Below, piece by piece: positions 1 to 13,338 of a stretch of DNA of 64,000 bases. Positions within the stretch are counted from its first letter, which is position 1. Each line of letters opens with the position of its first letter. Origin of the DNA: Mercurialis annua. Its lineage: Eukaryota; Streptophyta; Magnoliopsida; Malpighiales; Euphorbiaceae. The notes beneath the pieces were generated by a model. The model saw only the letters and a list, made by a program, of their open reading frames with translations, was not told where the DNA came from and made no database searches. The position numbers and the translations under genes were made by a program. The stretch is taken from the NCBI RefSeq assembly GCF_937616625.2, contig NC_065576.1, positions 19,680,001 to 19,744,000 on the forward strand, written 5' to 3'.

Positions 1-2126
1 CTGAGCTACACCGAGTAACCACCGACATCTCTTAAACCATAACCAGAGTCCCGAGAGCTGAGCTACACCGAGTGACCCTACTAGTCCTGAGAGCTATGCT
101 CACACCGAGTTACCACCACATTTCACATACCTTATCTAGATCAATACCGGTGCGCACGCAGTCATAATGATGCCCATTAGGTAGCATGTTCCAACTAAAG
201 GCCATAATGAAAAAACAATTCGAAATATACATACAGTATATATTTATATATTAAAATAACAATTTACTTAATAAAGTGGTAAATAGTAAGTACAAACTCA
301 CTGCTTGCTAATTCACGTGATAACCCGACAAGCAACTACTCCTGGTTCGTCTCCGTAGCACGAACAGTCGACGGGTCTAGACAATATAAATAATTATTAA
401 AAACAGACCCTAACTCTAGAGAGTACTAGACACCACATAGGAATAGCACAAATAACACGTCGGAATTAAACAATCCAAAACAACACAAAATACCCAATAG
501 GTAATAAAGCCCAATTAATACAAGTCTATTGAGTTCTTGCTTAAAAATCCAATTCAAAAAATATTTTTTAAATATTTTTTAAATAATAAATTAATTTAAA
601 TCCCATAAATAATGGGTTAGCCGAGTTACCGATAACTGCCAGGCTAACCTCAAATGTCAGGCGATCCAAGTCTAACCCGACCTACACATTAAACCATAGT
701 TTATAATAAAATACCCATTTGATAAAATAATAAATAAATATTTTAAAACGGAACTCAATATCTTAAAATCCAAGTAACCAATAGTTACTAATAATTTATT
801 TAATTAAAATAAATTAGAAAAACGTTTAAATCTTAAAACGTCAAATTGACACGTGAAGTCAATAATTCTAAAAATTTAATAATTACCCGAGTAATTATAA
901 ATTAATGAATAAAAATATTATTATCGTTTCCGTTTATAATAATCAATTAAATTAAATAAAAAAACTAACATTATTTTTATATTTAAAATAATGTTTGACA
1001 AATTATCAGTCGGAACGAAATTCGAAAGTTAAAAACGAAATCAAAATCAATAGACAAAGGTTATTGATTAGAATTTAACTTAAGGAATTAATTTATCAAA
1101 ACCACTAATAATGAATAACCAAAATGGCCTTTTTGTCAATCAATCATAATTTGAAAAGAGTGGAACCCGCCACACTTCATCTCCTCCAAATTTATGAATT
1201 CAGTAACCCAATTATTAAACAACCAAACTTTCAAAACATCCTAACAACCCTATTAAACTATATCCATGAATTTTTATCAACCAAGATCACACATATATCT
1301 CATCAATAGGCTAAGTAAGTTCGTTATCATCGTATCAAAAGCAAGCACAAGAGATATAGAATTAATGAAGGTAGCCGAATATCACAAATACAAGTTCAAG
1401 AAATTCAATTAATCATTCCTAACCAACATAGGTTACGGGAAAACAAAGTAATGGCATCAGTAATAATGACATAAAACGGCATCCATAAAGGAAACTACAC
1501 GGTAAAGCGAGACGGCGAACAAAGGAATCGATTTTACATACCGTATACGATTTCGAAGTGAAACGATTAAAGATAATGAAGTTTACTGATCCGACGACGG
1601 ACACGAACTCACAACGATACTAGAACAGCGAAGAACAAGTTAGGAGCGGATCAAGGCGATATCGAATGAAAACCAAAGGAACGAGATACTTACCGATTCT
1701 TGAAACAAATGAAGTAGGGATGAAGATTTGAGTGTTTATGAGAGCTTTAGGATTAGAAAGTCGGCTATGGTAATTTCAGAAACGAAGTAGGGTTTTTAAT
1801 GTACAGAAAAAAAACGAATGAATATAAAAAGGAAAACGTAGAGATTTTTTGCTACATAATTAGGTTTCTGCTTCTTATACTAATCATAAGAAGAAACATG
1901 AATGGGCTTATTAAGTTGTGAAGGAAAGGCTTATAATGCTTAAAGAATGGGCCACACTTCTCTTTTCACGTGATATGAAAAGGAAATGCATGGGTTTTTT
2001 TTTCTTTTTGCATGAATTATATATATTCATTTATATTTCTTTCTTTTCTTCATTTTCTTTTAAAATTAATAATACAAACCAAACACGAATCGAATCAACG
2101 AATGATTAAAATAAAATTTAATAAAA

Positions 2127-2171
<45 letters not shown>

Positions 2172-2225
2172 TGTCGAATGCAAGAATTTTAATAAAAAAA
2201 TAATTTAAAAATACGAGATATTACA
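1..2225 (-). mobile_element. Partial LTR of a Tekay-type Ty3/gypsy element
   Basis: This is the U3-side part of an LTR lying on the minus strand. Its right end GATATTACA is the reverse complement of the LTR start TGTAATATC seen in the other copies here. The sequence aligns by eye with 3365-5669 and 27880-30236, including the GAGCTGAGCTACACCGAGTT repeats at 1-110 and the conserved block GGTGCGCACGCAGTC near 150. About 600 bp of the other terminus lies outside the window. Satellite begins directly after 2225, so AAATC (2226-2230) is the likely right target-site duplication. Short ORFs inside (1124-1309, 1918-2109) have no recognisable domain and are probably chance. Unlike its relatives, this copy has no palindrome array beside its promoter region. 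Confidence 0.85.
2132..2170. repeat. (AAT)n microsatellite
   Basis: An uninterrupted run of AAT triplets, about 13 copies, near the end of the first LTR. It is absent from the matching position of the other LTRs. Confidence 0.95.
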
Positions 2226-2877
2226 AAATCCAAACATTTCAAATGTTACCAAACGAATCCTAACGCTTCACCTTTTTAGCGATTTAAACCAATTGTTTAA
2301 AACGTTAAGAAATAAATCCTAACGCTTGACTATTTTAGTGATTTAAGCTATACATTTAAAACGTTATGAAAACAAATTCAAACGAATCACCTTTTTAGCG
2401 ATTTAAGCCAAACGTTTAAAACGTTATAAAACTAATCCAAACGTTTAAACCGTTACAAAACAAATCCAAACGTTTAAAACGTTACGAAACAAATTCAAAC
2501 ATTTAAAACTTTACGAAACAAATCCAAATGTTTAAAACGTTACGAAACAAATCCAAACGTTTCACCTTTTTAGCGATTTAAGCCAAACGTTCTAAAACGT
2601 TACGAAACAAATCTTAATGTTTCACCTATTAGCGATTTAATCCAAACGTTTAAAACATTATGAAACAAATTCAAACATTTAAAACGTTAAGAAACAAATC
2701 CTAATGTTTCATCTTTTTAGCAATTTAAGCCAAACGTTTAAAATGTTACGATACAAATCCTAATATTTCACCTTTTTAAAGATTTTAGCCAAACATATAA
2801 AACGTTACGAAGACAAATCTAAACATTTAAAACGTTACGAAACAAATCCAAACGTTTCACCTTTTTAACGATGAAAC
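2226..2877 (+). repeat. Satellite block 1
   Basis: Tandem copies of the window's satellite. Subunit A carries AACGTTTAAAACGTTACG followed by AAACAAATCC. Subunit B carries CACCTTTTTAGCGATTTAAG. The block is trapped between two LTR insertions. Its right end stops inside a B subunit at a deletion that also removed the first ~100 bp of the next LTR. Confidence 0.96.
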
Positions 2878-5669
2878 CAATGCTCGGGGGCAACCGAGAC
2901 TTCAGCCTAAATCTAACAGTTATAATATCCAACATTCAATATAACATGATTTCCAATAATGGTCTTAAATAGGCATGCATAAATAATCCTGAATAATTAT
3001 CTAACATGCCAAAGCAATAATAATCTAGTCGGACCAATCCGACAACAACTAGAATAAAATAAAGACGTCTAGTTACTACTGCGGTCTAAGAATAAAATAG
3101 TTTGACAGTCTATCAAAATAAATAAACCTCCGAGAAAAGTAAAGACGGAGATCACCGGACTCTCTCAAATCATAACCCTGAGAAGAATTGGGAAAACAAC
3201 GAGGTCAGATACACTGAGATGAGTTTATACCACTATTTACATTTATCAAGTGGAAAACCTTTAAAAACTGTTTAAAACATTTAATAACGATATTACGATT
3301 AATAGTTGGAACCTTAATCCACAATTCTAAATATATCTATAATCCAATAGGCCTGGTCCCGAGAACTAAGCTATACCGAGTTACCATTGACCACACTTTT
3401 ACCATATCCAGAGTCCCGAGAGCTGTGCTACACCGAGTTACTCTATTTGGTCCCGAGAGCTATGCTCACACCAAGTTGCCACATTTCACAATATATACCT
3501 TATCCAGATCATTACCGGTGCGCACGCAGTCCTAATGATGCCTATGAGGTAGCATGTTCCAACTAAGAGCCATAATATAAAAACAGTTCGAAATATACGT
3601 ACAGTATATATATTTAATATTAAAATAACAATTTACTTAATAAAGCGGTAAATGGTAAGTACAAACTCACTGCTTGCTAATCCACATGATAACTGGTAAG
3701 CAACTAATCCTGGTTCGCCTCTGGAGCACGAACAGTAGTCGGGTTTAGACAATATAAAATAATTATTAAAAACAGACCCTAACTCTAGAGAGTACTAGAC
3801 ACAACATAGGACTAGCACAAATAACACGTCGGAGTAAAACAATCCAGAGAAACAAAAAATACCCAATAGGTAGAAACGCCCAATTAAAATGAGTCTATTG
3901 AGTTCTTATTTTAAAATCCAATTTATAAATATTTTTTAATAAACTTAAATAATAAATAATTTTCAAATAGTGGGTTAGCCGAGTTATCAATAACTACCAA
4001 GCTAACCTCACTTGTTGGGTGACCCAAGTCTAACCCGACTCAAACGTAAATCAAATATAAACCCGAGTTTCTATTTATAAAAATAATTTGATAAAAATAA
4101 TAACCCAATAAAACAGAACTCAATAACTTCGAATTCAAGTAACCCAAGTTATAATCCAAAAACTTACTTAAATAAGTTTTAAAAACGTTCAAGGGCTAAA
4201 TTGTAATTTAGCCAATATCATGCCAAAATTATATTCGAAATTTAATAATTTCTTTTGTTTATAATTAAAACAAAATATAAAGTTATTAACCAATAACTTA
4301 ATTAAATAAGTTATAAAAATGTTCAAGGACTAAATTGTAATTTAGCCAATTTAGATGTCAAATCGATATTCGAAGACAATTGTAACTACTCGAGTAATTA
4401 TATTAACTTAATTTATAAATAACTATCGCTTACAACATATTCATTATAAATCAAAACGAAATCCAATTTATTAGGTAAAGTTAAACTTAAGGGATTAATT
4501 TAATTTGATCAGAACAATTACATGATTAAAATGGCCATTTGACCATCTTCTTATTTCAAAGCAGCAATTCACCCGCCTAAGCCCATCAATCAATTTACAG
4601 AACACTAACCAAATCAAGAAATCAAATTAACTTAAAAGCATGCAACACCAATCTTTCAAATAAAATCTTCATAACTCTTATCAAACCACTTTTAAACCAA
4701 ATGAAATTCAATATAACCCTAGTATTAACAACACCGAAATTAACTATCATTGAAGCAAATCGAGAATATCAACAACGACGGAACAATCTCAAACCGAGAG
4801 CTAAAACGATTTACAACTAACATACTAAGAGATTCATAATCATAAACAATCAAAATCATGGCCAAAAAGGAAAGGAGTTAACGGCAGTAACATCATCATG
4901 AAACAGAATTAAGAAAATTCACAAATACGATGAAACGGCGGCGATTGAAACGAGGTCGATTACGTATCGTTAAGCAAAAACAAAATAGCGAATCGTAGAT
5001 ACGCGAGTCTAGAATCTCTGAGATCAAACGGAATCGATTTCGATCTAACAACGAGCAAGAACGATTCAATTTACGGAAAGGACGTTATAAGCAAAACTGA
5101 AAATCCTAAGAACAATGAAACTTACAGAGACAGCAACTTCGGAAGGGATTATGAAGCGTTAATTTTCAGAGAATCGAATGAACAATGACAACTAGGGTTA
5201 GTTTGTAGTGTGGTGGAGAGATTAGGGTTGGAGTTTAGGTATTTAAAGGATTCGAAAGTAGAGGAAATAAGGTCCAAACTGCCCTCCCCGTAAAGCCTAT
5301 CGCTGGTCTCGAACGAGACCATCAAAAATACTTGGGTCTCGTTCGAGACCTGAGTTCTCAAACGAGACGAGCAAGAAATTGCTGAGGTCTCGTTCGAGAC
5401 CTCAGCTGTCTCAAACGAGACTGAAGGCATCCAGCACATGTCTCGTTCGAGACCTGTGTTGGATCGAAAGGGGGAATTGGCTCAAAGCCAATTCCCTTGG
5501 GCCGAAGGAACCCAATAAATTTCTTGGGCCCAAACCTGACCAACCCAACTAGATAACCAATCAATTACGAGTTTCTCAAACCAAAACTCAAGTCACGAAT
5601 TAACAACCGAACCGCACTAAATATCGGAACTCGTAACAATAAAACTAAATTTTTTTACGTGATATTACA
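2878..5669 (-). mobile_element. Solo LTR, left end deleted (Tekay-type)
   Basis: A minus-oriented LTR about 2.8 kb long. Its right end GTGATATTACA is the LTR 5' terminus. The left end begins at AACCAATGCTCGGGGG, which corresponds to internal positions 27388 and about 6050 of the other copies. The terminal TGTCACGACCC and about 100 bp are therefore missing. Satellite lies on both sides with no internal domain, so this is a solo LTR that later suffered a deletion at its left border. It belongs to the subfamily carrying GAGCTGTGCTACACCGAGTT repeats (3355-3480). Two copies of a near-palindrome GGCTAAATTGTAATTTAGCC type motif lie at 4194-4213 and 4327-4347. ORFs at 5149-5564 only read through the palindrome array. 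Confidence 0.88.
5305..5454. promoter_or_regulatory. Palindrome array GGTCTCGWWCGAGACC in LTR U3
   Basis: Six perfect or near-perfect copies of a 16-bp palindrome GGTCTCGTTCGAGACC (or with AA at the centre) lie at 5305, 5335, about 5355, 5387, 5408 and 5439, with irregular spacing of 21-32 bp. In the minus orientation they sit just upstream of a TATA-like CCTTTAAATA (5240-5249 on this strand). Position suggests promoter elements; a role is inferred, not shown. Confidence 0.7.
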
Positions 5670-5927
5670 CAAATCCTAACATTTTACCTTTTTAGCGATT
5701 TAAGCCAAACATTTAAAATGTTACAAAACAAATCCAAATGTTTTAGCGATGTGAAACAAATCTTAACGTTTAACCTTTTTAGTGATTTAAGCCAAACGTT
5801 GAAAACGTTACGAAACAAATCTTTAACGTTTCACCCTTTTTAGCGATTTAAGCCACACGTTTAAAACGGTACAAAACATATCCAAACGTTTAAAACATTA
5901 CAAAACAAATCCTACTGTTTCACCTTT
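5670..5927 (+). repeat. Satellite block 2
   Basis: About 258 bp of the same satellite between two LTRs. The last bases CCTTT (5923-5927) are the left target duplication of the next solo LTR. Its order of variants (AATCTTTAACG, then CACACG, then ACGGTACAAAAC) recurs around 12115-12170 and 33120-33190, which shows it is a fragment of the same higher-order repeat. Confidence 0.96.
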
Positions 5928-6763
5928 TGTCACGACCCATTTTCATGAATCGTGACCGGCGCTAGGGTATGGGTATGATTGTACCAAAACCCGTAGCTAG
6001 CCTTGCGGATAACCAACTTATAACATTTAAAACAATATACCTGCAGAAAATCACATGCTCGGGGGCAACCGAGACTCAGCCTAGTCCAGCAGTACAATAT
6101 AACAACATATATTTAAAGTGTGCTAATTTCAAAATAATATCTAACAGCATGACAATATATAAAATTTCATAAACACTGTAATCATGCCAAAGCTGATAAA
6201 ATAATAGTTGGACCAATCCAACAAACATTAGTCTAAAATATAAATAAAAGACTGAGACATGAATAACTGATACTACTACTGCGGTCTAAGAGTTTAAAAC
6301 AGATCGACTCTTTTATTCTGAAAATAAAATAAAAACCTCCGAGAATGAAGAAACGGAGATCGACCAATGCTCAAATCATAAACCTGGAAAATTTGGGAAA
6401 ACAACAGGGTCAGATTTATTGAGTAGAGTTTATATAACCATTTACATTTATTAAGTCGAAAACCTTTAAAAACGTTTAATAAAACATTTTCATTATGGAT
6501 TATCAATGAAACCCTAAACCACAATTCTAAATCCATTGTCGTGTCGGTGAGACGTATCTCAATAACCGATCCCCGACTATCACTTAATAAATAGTGAGCC
6601 CAAGAGACGTATCTTCCACCGGTGCCCTCACTAAGGTGAGACGTATCTCAAACCTACCTTAATACCATAATCATTACCGGTGCGCACGCAGTCCCGATGA
6701 TGCCCATCGAGTAGCACGTTCCAAATCAAATCCGCAATGCCGAAAACAGTTCAAAAGCTGTTT

Positions 6764-6767
<4 letters not shown>

Positions 6768-6841
<74 letters not shown>
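6768..6841. repeat. (AT)n microsatellite
   Basis: About 37 uninterrupted AT dinucleotides inside the solo LTR. The related LTR at 57977-57992 has only a short CATATACATATAC tract at the same place, so the run expanded in this copy. Confidence 0.97.
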
Positions 6842-6850
<9 letters not shown>

Positions 6851-8538
6851 CATTTGCTTAATAAAGAGGTAAATAAAGATATAAACTCAATGCTTGCTAA
6901 ATCCACGTGATCCTGACAAGCACCTAACTCTGGTTCGCCTCTGAAGTACGAACAGTCGACGGGTCTAAATAAAATATTAAAATTATAATTAAAATAAGAC
7001 CCTAACTCTGAAGATTACTAGACACCACATAGGACCGGCACAATACAATATCAAGCCACGTTTAATAAACACTTATATTAAATGCATTTCAAATATAACC
7101 CAACTTACAGAGTACAAATCATATAAACATATTTAATATGATCCGTAAAATAATTTAAATAAATCCGAGTTAAAATCCATATTAGTGAGTCAGTCGAGTT
7201 ATTAAAAACTAACAAGCTTCTTCCCACTTGTTGGGCGACCACAGTCTAACCCAAATCAAAACTTTATTTAATTTCATAAACCCGAGATTATAAATTAAAA
7301 TACTTGATAAAATAATTATCTAATTTAAAATAGAATTCAATAACTTCAATTACAAGTAACCCAAGTTACAACTAAAACTTAACCATTTTAAGTTTATAAA
7401 AGTTAGGGACTAAACTGTACTTTAGCCAATTAGGGATTAAACTGTACTTTAGCCAATTTGAAATATGAAATCAAATTAATTGCTCGTTTTCCAATTTACT
7501 AAATTATAGGATAAACAAAATCCAAAAAGTTATCTTATTGATAAAAACTTAACTTAAATAGGTCTTTTAGAAAGTTTAGGGGCTAAATCGTAAATTAGCC
7601 AAATTAGCATTTTATTCAAAATGTAATATAATTACCCGAGTAATTATAACTTAAATTGTAAAATACTTATCGATTACATTTTACTAGTTCATAAATCCAT
7701 TCCTAATTTAAAAGTTTAAATATAAAAAAATAATAATAGATAACACAACTTGAGGGATTCAAAAGATTCAAGGTAAAACACTTAGTGACCATATTGGCCA
7801 ATTGACCATCTTCCTCATTACATTGAACCCTTACCCGCCAACCACACCATTTGAATGAACCAACAAATTTTTTACAAACAGTGGTCTTATAAACAATCAC
7901 ACTTTGACATTTGATAATGCAAACTTCAAATCATAGAACCTAATTAACGAAAACAAACTCCAACAAGCATTCAAGACATGAACAACCATGACACCATGAT
8001 CACAGTGCCAAGAAGAACGACGGAAGATGAAGAATGAATGGAGTTTAATCTCGGACATATCGATTCAGTTTATGATCAGAACGTAACTAGACATTTAACA
8101 ATAATCAAATAACAACAGTAACATGAACAAAGGAATGGCAGTAAACAAGCAAGAATACGGCTAATCGAAACGGCGATAAACGGAGGGTAATTCACGTACC
8201 TTTCTTGATTCCAACACGTAACGATCGTAGAGATCTCTGAGTCGATGAGAACCGTCAAAAGACAATCGGATTTAAGCTAATATAATGAGAAAGAATTCAA
8301 GAACCGTTTCATGACGATATCGAAACAAGAAATAAGTTAAACGTGAACTTACCAATTTCAAACGAATGACAAGAGAAGATGAGATTTTTGATTTCTGATA
8401 TTTCAGAATGTTCGGAGAGAGTGGCGGATGAGTGATGAGAATTTAGGTTTTACGAAATAAAGAAACGTGATGCAGCACGTTTTATAGAGAGGGAAAGGAT
8501 GGCTGAGTTAAAACGCAAAGAAGTAAGGCTGAGCCTAA

Positions 8539-8640
8539 GGTCTCGTACGAGACACTCAGTCTCGTACGAGAAACCCACATTTTACACAGGGTCTCGTACG
8601 AGACCATACGTTTTATTTAAGGGTCTCAAACGAGACCCTT
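8539..8640. promoter_or_regulatory. Palindrome array GGTCTCGTACGAGACC in LTR U3
   Basis: Four copies of the 16-bp palindrome occur, here with TA at the centre (8539, about 8556, 8590, and a divergent one near 8622). In minus orientation they lie about 50 bp upstream of a TATAAA box (complement of TTTATA at 8481-8486). The half-site GGTCTCG is the same as in the LTRs at 5305 and 59662, with a different central dinucleotide. Confidence 0.7.
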
Positions 8641-8814
8641 AAACCAAAACAAGAATATTCTTTTTTTTGTTTAAAAAAAATCTAAAATAAACCTAATTAA
8701 GATTTGAACCAACCCAATCTTACTCAACCAAAATCAAAACACCGAAACCGAACACGATCCGAATTTGTACTAAAACTTCCCGTAATTGTTTTTTAAATTT
8801 TATGGGGTATTACA

Positions 8815-11800
8815 CCTTTTTAGCGATTTAAGCCAAACTTTTAAAACGTTACGAAACAAATCTTAACGTTTCGCCTTTTTAGCGATTTAAGCCAAACATT
8901 TAAAATGTTATGAAATAAATGCAAACGTTTATAAAGTTACGGAACAAATCCAAACGTTTCACCTTTTTAGCGATTTATGCCAATCATTTAAAACGTTACG
9001 AAACTTATCCAAACGTTTAAAATGTTACGAAAGTTATCCAAACGTTTATAACGTTACGAAAAAAATCCTAACGTTTCACATTTTTAGCAATTTAAGCTGA
9101 ACGTTTAACATGTTTAAAAATAAATTTTAACGTTTCACTTTTTTAGCGATTTAATCCAAACGTTTAAAACATTGTGAAACAAATCCAAACATCTAAAACG
9201 TTACGAAACAAATCCTAACATTTTACCCTTTTAGCAATTTAAGCCAAATGTTTAAAACGTTACGAAACAAATATTTATGTTTCACCTTTTTAGCGATCTA
9301 AGCCAAACTTTTTAAACGTTACGAAACAAATGCAAGCGTTTAAAACGTTACAAAATAAATCCTAACATTTCACATTTTTAGTTATTTAAGCCAAACGTTT
9401 AAAACATTACGAAACAAATCCAAACGTCTATAACGTTATGAAACAAATCAAAATGTTAAAACCTTTAAGCGATTTAAGCCGAACGTTTAGCACGTTACGA
9501 AACTAATCCAAATGTTAAAACGTCATGGAACAAATCCTAACGTTTCACCATTTTAGCGATTTAAGCCAAACGTTTAAAACGTTACGAAACAAATCCTAAT
9601 GTTTCACCATTTTAGCAATTTAAGCCAAACGTTTAAAACGTTACGAAACAAATCCTAGCGTTTCTCCTTTTTAGCGATTTAAGCCAAACGTTTCAAACAT
9701 TTCAAAAACAAATCCAGACGTTTAAACCATTATGAAACAAATCCAAACGTTTCCCCTTTTTAGCGATATAAGCCAAACGTTTAAAACTTTACGAAACAAA
9801 TCCAAAAGTTTAAAACGTTATGAAAATAATTTTAACGTTTCACCTTTTAAGCGATTTATGCCAAATGTTGAAAACGTTATGAAACAAATGCAAAAGTTTC
9901 AAACGTTATGAAACAAAACCTTACGTTTCAGCGTGTTTGCTATTTAAGCCAAACGTTTAAAATGTTACGAAACAAATACAAACGTTTAAAAGGATACGAA
10001 ACTAATCTAAACGTTTTCTCTTTTTAGCAATTTAAGACAAACGTTTAAAACGTTACGAAACTAATCTAAACGCTTTCTCTTTTTAGCAATTTAAGACAAA
10101 CGTTTAAAACGTTACGAAACAAATTCTAACGTTTCACCTTTTCAGTGAATTAAGCCAAATGTTTAATACGTTACAAAACAAATCCAAACATTTAAAACGT
10201 TCTGAAAAAAATCCAAATGTTTAAAACGTTACGAAACAAATCCAAACATTTAAAACATTACGAAACAAATCCAAACGTTTAACCTTTTTAGCGATTTAAA
10301 CCAAACAATTAAAACGTTACAAAAAAATTCCAAACATTTAAAACGCTACCAAATAAATCCTAACGTTTCACCATTTTAGCGATTTAAACTAAACGTTTAA
10401 AATGTTAAAAAACAAATCCTACCGTTTGACCTTTTTAGCCATTTAAGCCAAACTATTAAAACATTACGAAACCAATTAAACGTTTAAAACGGTACGAAAG
10501 AAATCCAAACGATTAAAACGTTACGAATTAAATCCTAACATCTTACCTTTTTAGCAAATTAATCCAAACGTTTAATACGTTACAAACAATTCCAAACGTT
10601 TAAAACGTTACAACACAAATCCAAACGCTTAAAACCTTTCAAAACAAATCCAAACATTTAAAACATTGTGAAACAAATCCAAACGTTTAACCGTTTTAGC
10701 GATTTAAGCCAAACAATTAAAACATTACGAAACAAATCCAAACATTTTAATGTTGCCAAAAAAATCCTAATGTTTCACCTTTTTAGTGATTTAAGCTAAA
10801 TGTTTTAAACGTTAAGAAAAAATCCTAACGTTTGACCTTTTTAGTGATTTAAGCCAAACGTTTAAAACGTTATAAGAATATATTCAAACGATTCACCTTT
10901 TTAGCTATTTAAGTTGAACTTTTAAAACGTTTGGATACAAATCCAAACGTATAAAATGTTAAGAAACAAATTCAAACGTTTAAAACGTTACGAAAACAAA
11001 TCCAAATATTTAAAACGTTACGAAACAGATCCAAATGTTTCACATTTTTAGCGATTTGAGCCAAACGTTTAAAACGTTCTTAATCTAATCCAAACGTTTA
11101 AAAGGTTACAAAACAAATCCTAACGTTTCTCCTTTTTAGCAATTTAAGACAAACGTCTAAAACGGTACGAAACAAATCTTAATGTTTCATCTTTTTAGCG
11201 ATTTAAGGCAAACGTTTAAAACTTTATGACACAAATCCAAACGTTTAAAACGTTAAGAAACAAATCCTAACGTTTCACATTTTTTTAGCAATTTAAGCCA
11301 AACGTTTAAGACGTTACGAAACAAATCCTAATGTTTCACCTTTTTAGCGATTTAAGCCAAACGTTTAAAACGTTACGAAAATAAATCCAAACGTTTAAAA
11401 TGTTACGAAACAAATTCAAACGTTTCACCATTTTAGCGATTCAAGCCAAACATATAAAACGTTACGAATCTTATCCAAACGTTTAAAATGTTACAAAACA
11501 AATCCAAATGTTTCACCTTTTTAGCGATTTAAGCCAAACGTTTAAAAGTTACGAAATAAATCTTAACATTTCACCTTTTTAGCGATTTAAGCCAAACGTT
11601 TATAACGTTACAGATCTTAATGTTTCACCTTTTTAGCGATTTAAGCCAAACGTTTAAAACGTAGCGAAATAAATCCAAACGTTTAAAACGCTAATAAAAA
11701 AATCCTAACGTTTCACCTTTTTAGCAATTTAAGCCAATCATTTAAAATGTTACGAAACAAATCCTAACGTTTCACCTTTTTAGCGATTTAAGATATACGT

Positions 11801-13338
11801 TTAAAACGTTATGAAAACAAATCCAAACGTTTAAAATGTTACGAAACAAATCCACACGTTTCACCTTTTTAGACATTTAAGCCAAACATTAAAAACGTTA
11901 CGAAACTTATCCAAATGTTTAAAACTTTACGAAACAAATTCTAACATTTTACATTCTTAGCGATTTCAGCCAAACTTTTAAAACGCTATGAAACAAATCT
12001 TAACGTTTCACCTTTTGAGCAATTTAAGCTAAACTTTTAAAACGCTATGAAACAAATCTAAACGTTTAACCTTTTTAGCGATATAAGCCAAACATTTATA
12101 ACGTTACGAAACAAATCTTTAACGTTTCACCTTTTTAGCGATTTAATCCAAACGTTTAAAACGGTACGAAACAAATCCAAACGTTTAAAACATTACAAAG
12201 CAAATCTTAACGTTTCACCTTTTTAGAGATTTAAGCCAAACGTTTGAAACGTTACGAAACAAATCTTAACGTTTCACCTTTTTAGCGATTTTAGCCAAAC
12301 GTTTAAAATGTTACAAAACAAATGCAAACGTTTATAAAGTTACAAAACAAATCAAAATGTTTCACCTTTTTTGCTATTTATGCCAAACAGTTAAAACGTT
12401 ACGAAACTTATGCAAACGTTTAAAATGTTACGATACTAATCCAAACGTTTACAACGTTACGAAACAAATCCTAACGGTTCACCTTTTTCTCAATTTAAGC
12501 TAAACGTTTAAAACGTTAAGAAATAAATTTTAACGTTCCACCATTTTAGCGATTTAAGCCAAACGTTTGAAACATTGCGAACAAATCAAAACATTTAAAA
12601 CGTTACAAAACAAATCCTAACATTTCACCTTTTTAGCGATTTAAGCCAAACGTTTAAAACGTTACGGAACAAATCTTTCTGTTTCACCTTTTTAGCGATC
12701 TGAGCCAAACGTTTAAAACGTTACGAAACAAATGCCAGCATTTAAAACGTTACAAAACAAATCCTAACGTTTAATCTTTCTAGCTATTTAAGCCAAACGC
12801 TTAAAATATTATGAAACAAATCCAAACGTTTATAACGTTATAAAACAAATCCAAACGTTTAAAACATTACGAAACAAATCCTAACGTTTCTCCTTTTTAC
12901 TGATTTAAGCCAAACGTTTGGAACGTTATGAAAATAAATCCTAACGTTTTACCTTTTTAGTAATTTAAGCCAAACGTTTAAAACGTTACGAAACAAATCC
13001 TAACATTTCTCCTTTTTAGCGATTTAAGCCAAACGTTTGGAACGTTATGAAAAAAAATCCACACGTTAAAAATATTACGAAACAAATCCAAACGTTTAAC
13101 CTTTTTAACGATATAAACCAAACATTTAAAACTTTACGAAACAAATCCAAAAGATTAAAACGTTACGAAGAACATTTTAATGTTTAATCTTTTATGCGAT
13201 TTAAGCCAAACGTTTAAAACGTTATGAAACAAATGCAAAAGTTTCAAACATTACGAAACAAATCCTTACGTTTCACCTTATTTGCTATATAAGCCAAACA
13301 TTTAAAACGTTACGAAACAAATCCAAACGTTTAAAAGG
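8815..13338 (+). repeat. Satellite block 3
   Basis: About 4.5 kb of satellite in 59-bp (A-B) and 88-bp (A-A-B) units. A higher-order period of about 3.35-3.4 kb is visible. The marker CAAATGCAAAAGT occurs at 9885 and again at 13230. The stretch starting at 8815 matches the stretch starting near 12205 variant by variant. A local duplication of about 68 bp lies at 10000-10130. No gene is visible. Confidence 0.97.

Larger units (their letters stand above)
5928..8814 (-). mobile_element. Complete solo LTR with 5-bp target duplication
   Basis: It begins TGTCACGACCC and ends GGGGTATTACA, which are the two LTR termini in minus orientation. It is flanked by the direct repeat CCTTT (5923-5927 and 8815-8819). 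Removing the LTR and one CCTTT regenerates the satellite motif CACCTTTTTAGCG exactly. No internal domain is present, so the element collapsed by LTR-LTR recombination. It belongs to the subfamily with GTGAGACGTATCTC repeats (6546-6652), shared with 57256-59974. It contains a long AT microsatellite and a GGTCTCGTACGAGACC palindrome array. ORFs inside (5969-6172, 6294-6536, 7703-7900, 8076-8258) show no domain and look fortuitous. Confidence 0.93.

Noticed and set aside
1124..1309. Small frames in LTR bodies (1124-1309, 1419-1604, 1918-2109, 5969-6172, 6294-6536, 7703-7900, 8076-8258, 22770-22964, 23143-23334, 24999-25190)
   Set aside because: They are not shared as open frames among the aligned LTR copies, lack domains and are of a length expected by chance.
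5305..5454. Regularly spaced palindromic repeats resembling a CRISPR array
   Set aside because: The units are full palindromes with irregular short spacing inside a plant LTR promoter region. There are no unique spacers of constant size and no cas genes, and the genome is eukaryotic.
5149..5564. Minus-strand frames of 96 and 68 codons with repeated VSNET motifs
   Set aside because: The repeated motif is the translation of the GGTCTCG palindrome. The frame lies in LTR promoter sequence.
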